From NCBI RefSeq assembly GCF_014192395.1, contig NZ_JACHXW010000027.1, forward strand, positions 44,312 through 108,311: DNA of 64,000 nt, given 5' to 3'. The position numbers and the translations under genes were made by a program. Within the stretch, counting starts at the first letter, position 1. Each line of letters begins with the position of its first letter. This DNA comes from Paenibacillus endophyticus. Its GTDB lineage: Bacteria; Bacillota; Bacilli; Paenibacillales; Paenibacillaceae. Below, piece after piece: positions 61,947-64,000 of the stretch. The notes under the pieces are model-generated. The model was not told the DNA's origin. It searched no databases and saw nothing but the letters and a program-made list of their open reading frames with translations.

Positions 61947-62211
61947 ACCCGTGTTACCACCCTAGTTTCACGCCAAGCGTGACACTCTGCTCATGCATCA
62001 GTCAATACATGTTCCCGTTAACGCTGGAAATGCGGCAGAGCTTACTCTCGTTCAGCCTGCTTCTCGGAGATGGCTTTCCGCTATGGCCTGAACGTTGGTT
62101 TTCAGCTGCCCCAACTCTCTGTTCGATCAGGCCCGTAACGTACTCTTTCTCGTCATGGAATGTAAAAGCTATTCAGCTTGTCATTAATCGTTAACGCTAA
62201 TCATGAAATTT
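61908..62211 (-). promoter_or_regulatory. T-box leader (probable tRNA-Ala sensor) of the aminotransferase gene
   Basis: The minus-strand leader has the T-box core CTAGGGTGGTAACACGGG (near 61947-61964), next to a terminator. Upstream, stem I features are recognisable: GACGAGAAAGAGTA (K-turn/AGUA region) and CAGAGAGTTGGGGC with GCTG (apical loop). The specifier region reads GGAAA-GCC-ATCTCCGAG, matching the GAAA-NNN-A-UCxCxGAG pattern known from other leaders. This gives codon GCC, alanine. When uncharged tRNA-Ala binds, transcription of the aminotransferase continues. Confidence 0.85.
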
Positions 62212-62217
62212 TCACCA

Positions 62218-62246
62218 ATGATATCACCATTACTGCACAGATGCAA
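62218..62246 (-). promoter_or_regulatory. Promoter of the T-box/aminotransferase unit
   Basis: On the minus strand TTGCAT and TATCAT are 17 nt apart; transcription would begin near 62211, matching the start of the leader. Confidence 0.6.
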
Positions 62247-62420
62247 TACCCATTTTTGTTTCTATCAGACAGGAATGCTTAATAGTCATTTCCTATAATT
62301 TTTATTCATTTTATATATTTCCCTTATAAACTTAGAAGCTGTAACATCCTACTTAACTTAACTCAATGCAATCATGCATCACATAACGATTCGTCATAAA
62401 ACCAAGGAGGTTGCTATACA

Positions 62421-63101
62421 ATGAGTGATATCGTAAAAAAACACTTTGACGCCGCCGCGCCCCATTATGATCGGCAACGGCGACAGCTTATTCCATGCTT
62501 CGATGACTTTTACGGGCTGGCAACCCATGCGGTTGCTTGTGCGAATGAGAACCCGCGCATCCTTGATCTAGGTGCCGGTACAGGACTTTTTTCATCATTT
62601 GTGCGCAGCAAATATCCCAGTGCCTCTTTTACGTTAATTGATTTAAGCGAGGAAATGCTCAAAGAAGCGCTTGCGCGATTTGGAAACGATCCCGCTTTCA
62701 GCTATATCGCGGCAGATTATACAAGCTACAGCTATAGCGGCCAGTATGATGCCGTTATCTCCTCCCTCTCCATTCACCATTTGGCGCATCCTGCCAAAAG
62801 AGCGCTCTTCGCGACTATCCACGCGCTATTGACTGATGGCGGCGTGTTTGTAAACGCTGATCAAGCAGCAGGTGCAACACCCTATTGGGACGAATACTAC
62901 ATGTCTGAATGGCTTAAGGCGATTCGCAAAAGCGGGCTTTCAGACGATGCGATTAACGCCTCAATTGAACGGCGAAAGGTAGACATCAACGCTGGTGTAG
63001 AGGATCAGCTAAGCTGGTTATCCGAGGCAGGCTTTGCTGAGTCCGACTGTATATATAAGCATCACGGCTTTGCTGTTTTTACAGCCATTAAAAGCCATTA
63101 A
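62421..63101 (+). CDS. Class I SAM-dependent methyltransferase
   Basis: A 226-residue Rossmann-fold methyltransferase. Motif I is RILDLGAGTGLFSSFV, then TLIDLSEEMLKEA (post-I), AADYTSYSYSGQYDAVISSLSIHHL (motif II/III) and the LLTDGGVFVNADQAAG segment. It looks like the UbiE/Methyltransf_11/25 group acting on small molecules. The substrate is unknown. AAGGAGG lies 9 nt before the ATG. It ends at its own terminator. Confidence 0.9.
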   Translation: MSDIVKKHFDAAAPHYDRQRRQLIPCFDDFYGLATHAVACANENPRILDLGAGTGLFSSFVRSKYPSASFTLIDLSEEMLKEALARFGNDPAFSYIAADYTSYSYSGQYDAVISSLSIHHLAHPAKRALFATIHALLTDGGVFVNADQAAGATPYWDEYYMSEWLKAIRKSGLSDDAINASIERRKVDINAGVEDQLSWLSEAGFAESDCIYKHHGFAVFTAIKSH

Positions 63102-63126
63102 AATCACATAATCACATAGCCCAAAG

Positions 63127-63171
63127 CGCCGTTAATACCAACCAAACTAGTGGGTATTAACGGCGGTTTTT
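63127..63171 (+). terminator. Terminator of the methyltransferase gene
   Basis: Stem CGCCGTTAATACC/GGTATTAACGGCG around a 13-nt loop, followed by GTTTTT. Confidence 0.9.
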
Positions 63172-63194
63172 GATTAGCGCGCACTTTACGTAAA

Positions 63195-63375
63195 ATATGC
63201 AATGCAGTGTGCAGCATCGTGCATGGCAAAGCAATGCACTGCCGTGCAATGCAAAAGCAATGCAGCGTCGTGCAATGCAGTTGCAGTGCCGTGCATTGCA
63301 AAGCAATGCAATCCGTGCAATGCAGTGCAATGTCGTGCATAGCGTCGTGCAATGCAAATGCATTGCATTGCACAG
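63195..63375. repeat. TGCAATGCA-rich repeat tract
   Basis: About 180 bp made of TGCAATGCA, TGCATTGCA and CGTGCAATGC variants. Both strands are full of TGCA. Frames are open on both strands because the motif lacks stops, but ribosome sites are absent. Confidence 0.88.
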
Positions 63376-63406
63376 CCCATTTCATCCATTTTTTAAAATA
63401 AACCAC

Positions 63407-63434
63407 TTGCAACCCCTTTTATTCCGAGTATAAT
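63407..63434 (+). promoter_or_regulatory. Promoter of the small gene at 63475
   Basis: TTGCAA and TATAAT, 16 nt apart, immediately after the TGCA-rich tract and 40 nt before the start codon. Confidence 0.6.
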
Positions 63435-63474
63435 ACTAGGTATATAAAAGCCACTGAGATTGGAGCTGCTCCAA

Positions 63475-63816
63475 ATGACACATTCCGATACACGCATTGC
63501 TGCCAGATGGGTTGACGATTATTTGGATCTATACAATTTTGCCGTAACCATTGGGGATGCCGAATGGCAGCAGCAAATCATTCAAACACTGCGCGCCAAA
63601 GACAACCATATCCAGCTTGAAATCGAGCATGGCATTCGCGTTGATTTATGGCTCCGTTTCGATAACATCAATCGTAAAATGCTTGATATATATGAACAGC
63701 TGCGGAATGCCCAGCATTCGGAACAGCAGCAAAAACAGCTTCGCGAGAAGGTTTGGGAATTTAAGCTTCAACGGGTGATGATCGCAAGCAAGCTGAAAGC
63801 TCACTACGCCTTGTAA
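63475..63816 (+). CDS. Small helical protein of unknown function
   Basis: A 113-residue, highly charged all-helical protein (THSDTRIAARWVDDYLDLY, QQIIQTLRAKDNHI, LDIYEQLRNAQ, QKQLREKVWEFKLQRVMIAS), Gln- and Arg-rich and without signal or membrane segments. I do not recognise a family. The ATG at 63475 has TTGGAGC 8 nt upstream. A TTG five codons earlier lies inside this ribosome site and is unlikely. Confidence 0.7.
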   Translation: MTHSDTRIAARWVDDYLDLYNFAVTIGDAEWQQQIIQTLRAKDNHIQLEIEHGIRVDLWLRFDNINRKMLDIYEQLRNAQHSEQQQKQLREKVWEFKLQRVMIASKLKAHYAL

Positions 63817-63915
63817 GCATTATCGTACGAGGGAAGTTCTGAGGGTATTTCCGGACACAAAAAAAAGCCTGCATGCAGTGGTCTGCTTATTCTTGATTTT
63901 TCAATAGACGAATTG

Positions 63916-64000
63916 TCAAGCTAAGTGCGACACCTCGTCCATGAAAGCTTCGTGAGCCGACCTCCACCCTAGACATTTACGGGGCCGGTTGTTAATCAAA
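63916..64000 (-). mobile_element. 3' end of an IS30-type transposase, cut by the window edge
   Basis: The minus strand encodes NNRPRKCLGWRSAHEAFMDE then VSHLA and a stop. This matches the conserved C-terminus of IS30-family transposases (LNxRPRKxLGWxxPxExF). The element's right end (inverted repeat) should lie within the 60 bp before 63916, but I cannot delimit it without the other end. Confidence 0.82.

Noticed and set aside
63104..63412. His/Cys/Ala-rich open frames on both strands
   Set aside because: Caused by TGCAATGCA repeats lacking stop codons; they also cross a terminator.

Overview
The window reads as a chromosomal segment of a Gram-positive, endospore-forming-type Bacillales, most likely Paenibacillus or a close relative. 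The evidence is strong AGGAGG-type ribosome sites with some GTG and TTG starts, lipoprotein signals, the sets folE/yneF-like/ogt/queG/rnhA/signal peptidase and malEFG-amylase, an ABC-F protein, an S1C protease, an alanine T-box leader and a possible spore-germination gene remnant. There are no rRNA or tRNA genes, no CRISPR array and no complete mobile element. A fragment of an IS30-type transposase touches the right edge. The genus is inferred, not proven.

Layout. 0-7.7 kb (mostly minus strand): PQQ-type sugar dehydrogenase lipoprotein, inositol-monophosphatase-like enzyme, TauE exporter, uvsE with a small coupled gene, ddl, and a peptidoglycan/amidase-type protein. 8-14.2 kb: aconitase (plus), an IclR regulator (minus), an alpha/beta hydrolase and a fused superoxide dismutase (plus). 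14.5-19.4 kb: a compact minus-strand run folE, yneF-like, ogt, queG, rnhA, signal peptidase, DUF402, GNAT. 19.7-28.4 kb: sodA, a Gly/Pro repeat protein, S1C protease plus zinc-ribbon protein, galU, a two-component system and trxB. 28.6-42.8 kb is a starch/maltodextrin region: intracellular GH13, LacI regulator with MFS exporter, secreted alpha-amylase with a maltodextrin ABC importer, and a divergent LacI regulator with a GH15-type enzyme. 42.8-46 kb is a gene-free block of stacked tandem arrays ending at dps. 46-56 kb: FAH-family hydrolase, ABC-F, guanylate-kinase-like protein, fumC, GAF histidine kinase, GH43, KDPG aldolase, Dabb protein and Mn catalase. 56-60.7 kb: repeats, a nuclease-like protein with winged helix, a second large array, and an AlkZ-like protein. 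60.7-64 kb: aminotransferase under an alanine T-box, methyltransferase, a small unknown protein and the IS fragment.

The genes form three functional themes: maltodextrin uptake and breakdown under two LacI-type regulators; oxidative-stress defence (two SODs, Dps, Mn catalase, thioredoxin reductase, with PerR-box-like sequences at dps and trxB); and DNA or nucleotide maintenance (uvsE, ogt, rnhA, queG, AlkZ-like).

The most unusual content is non-coding. Two large arrays about 14 kb apart, with different repeat units, share a 17-bp dyad (RTTGYA-N5-TRCAAY, usually followed by GTAGC). Dyad centres are spaced 51, 63 and 51-52 bp in both arrays, near whole helical turns. This looks like a phased protein-binding array or a family of hairpin elements, and I know of no described system matching it. 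In addition, several unrelated short tandem repeats start at or within about 20 bp of stop codons, suggesting a common process acting at gene 3' ends.
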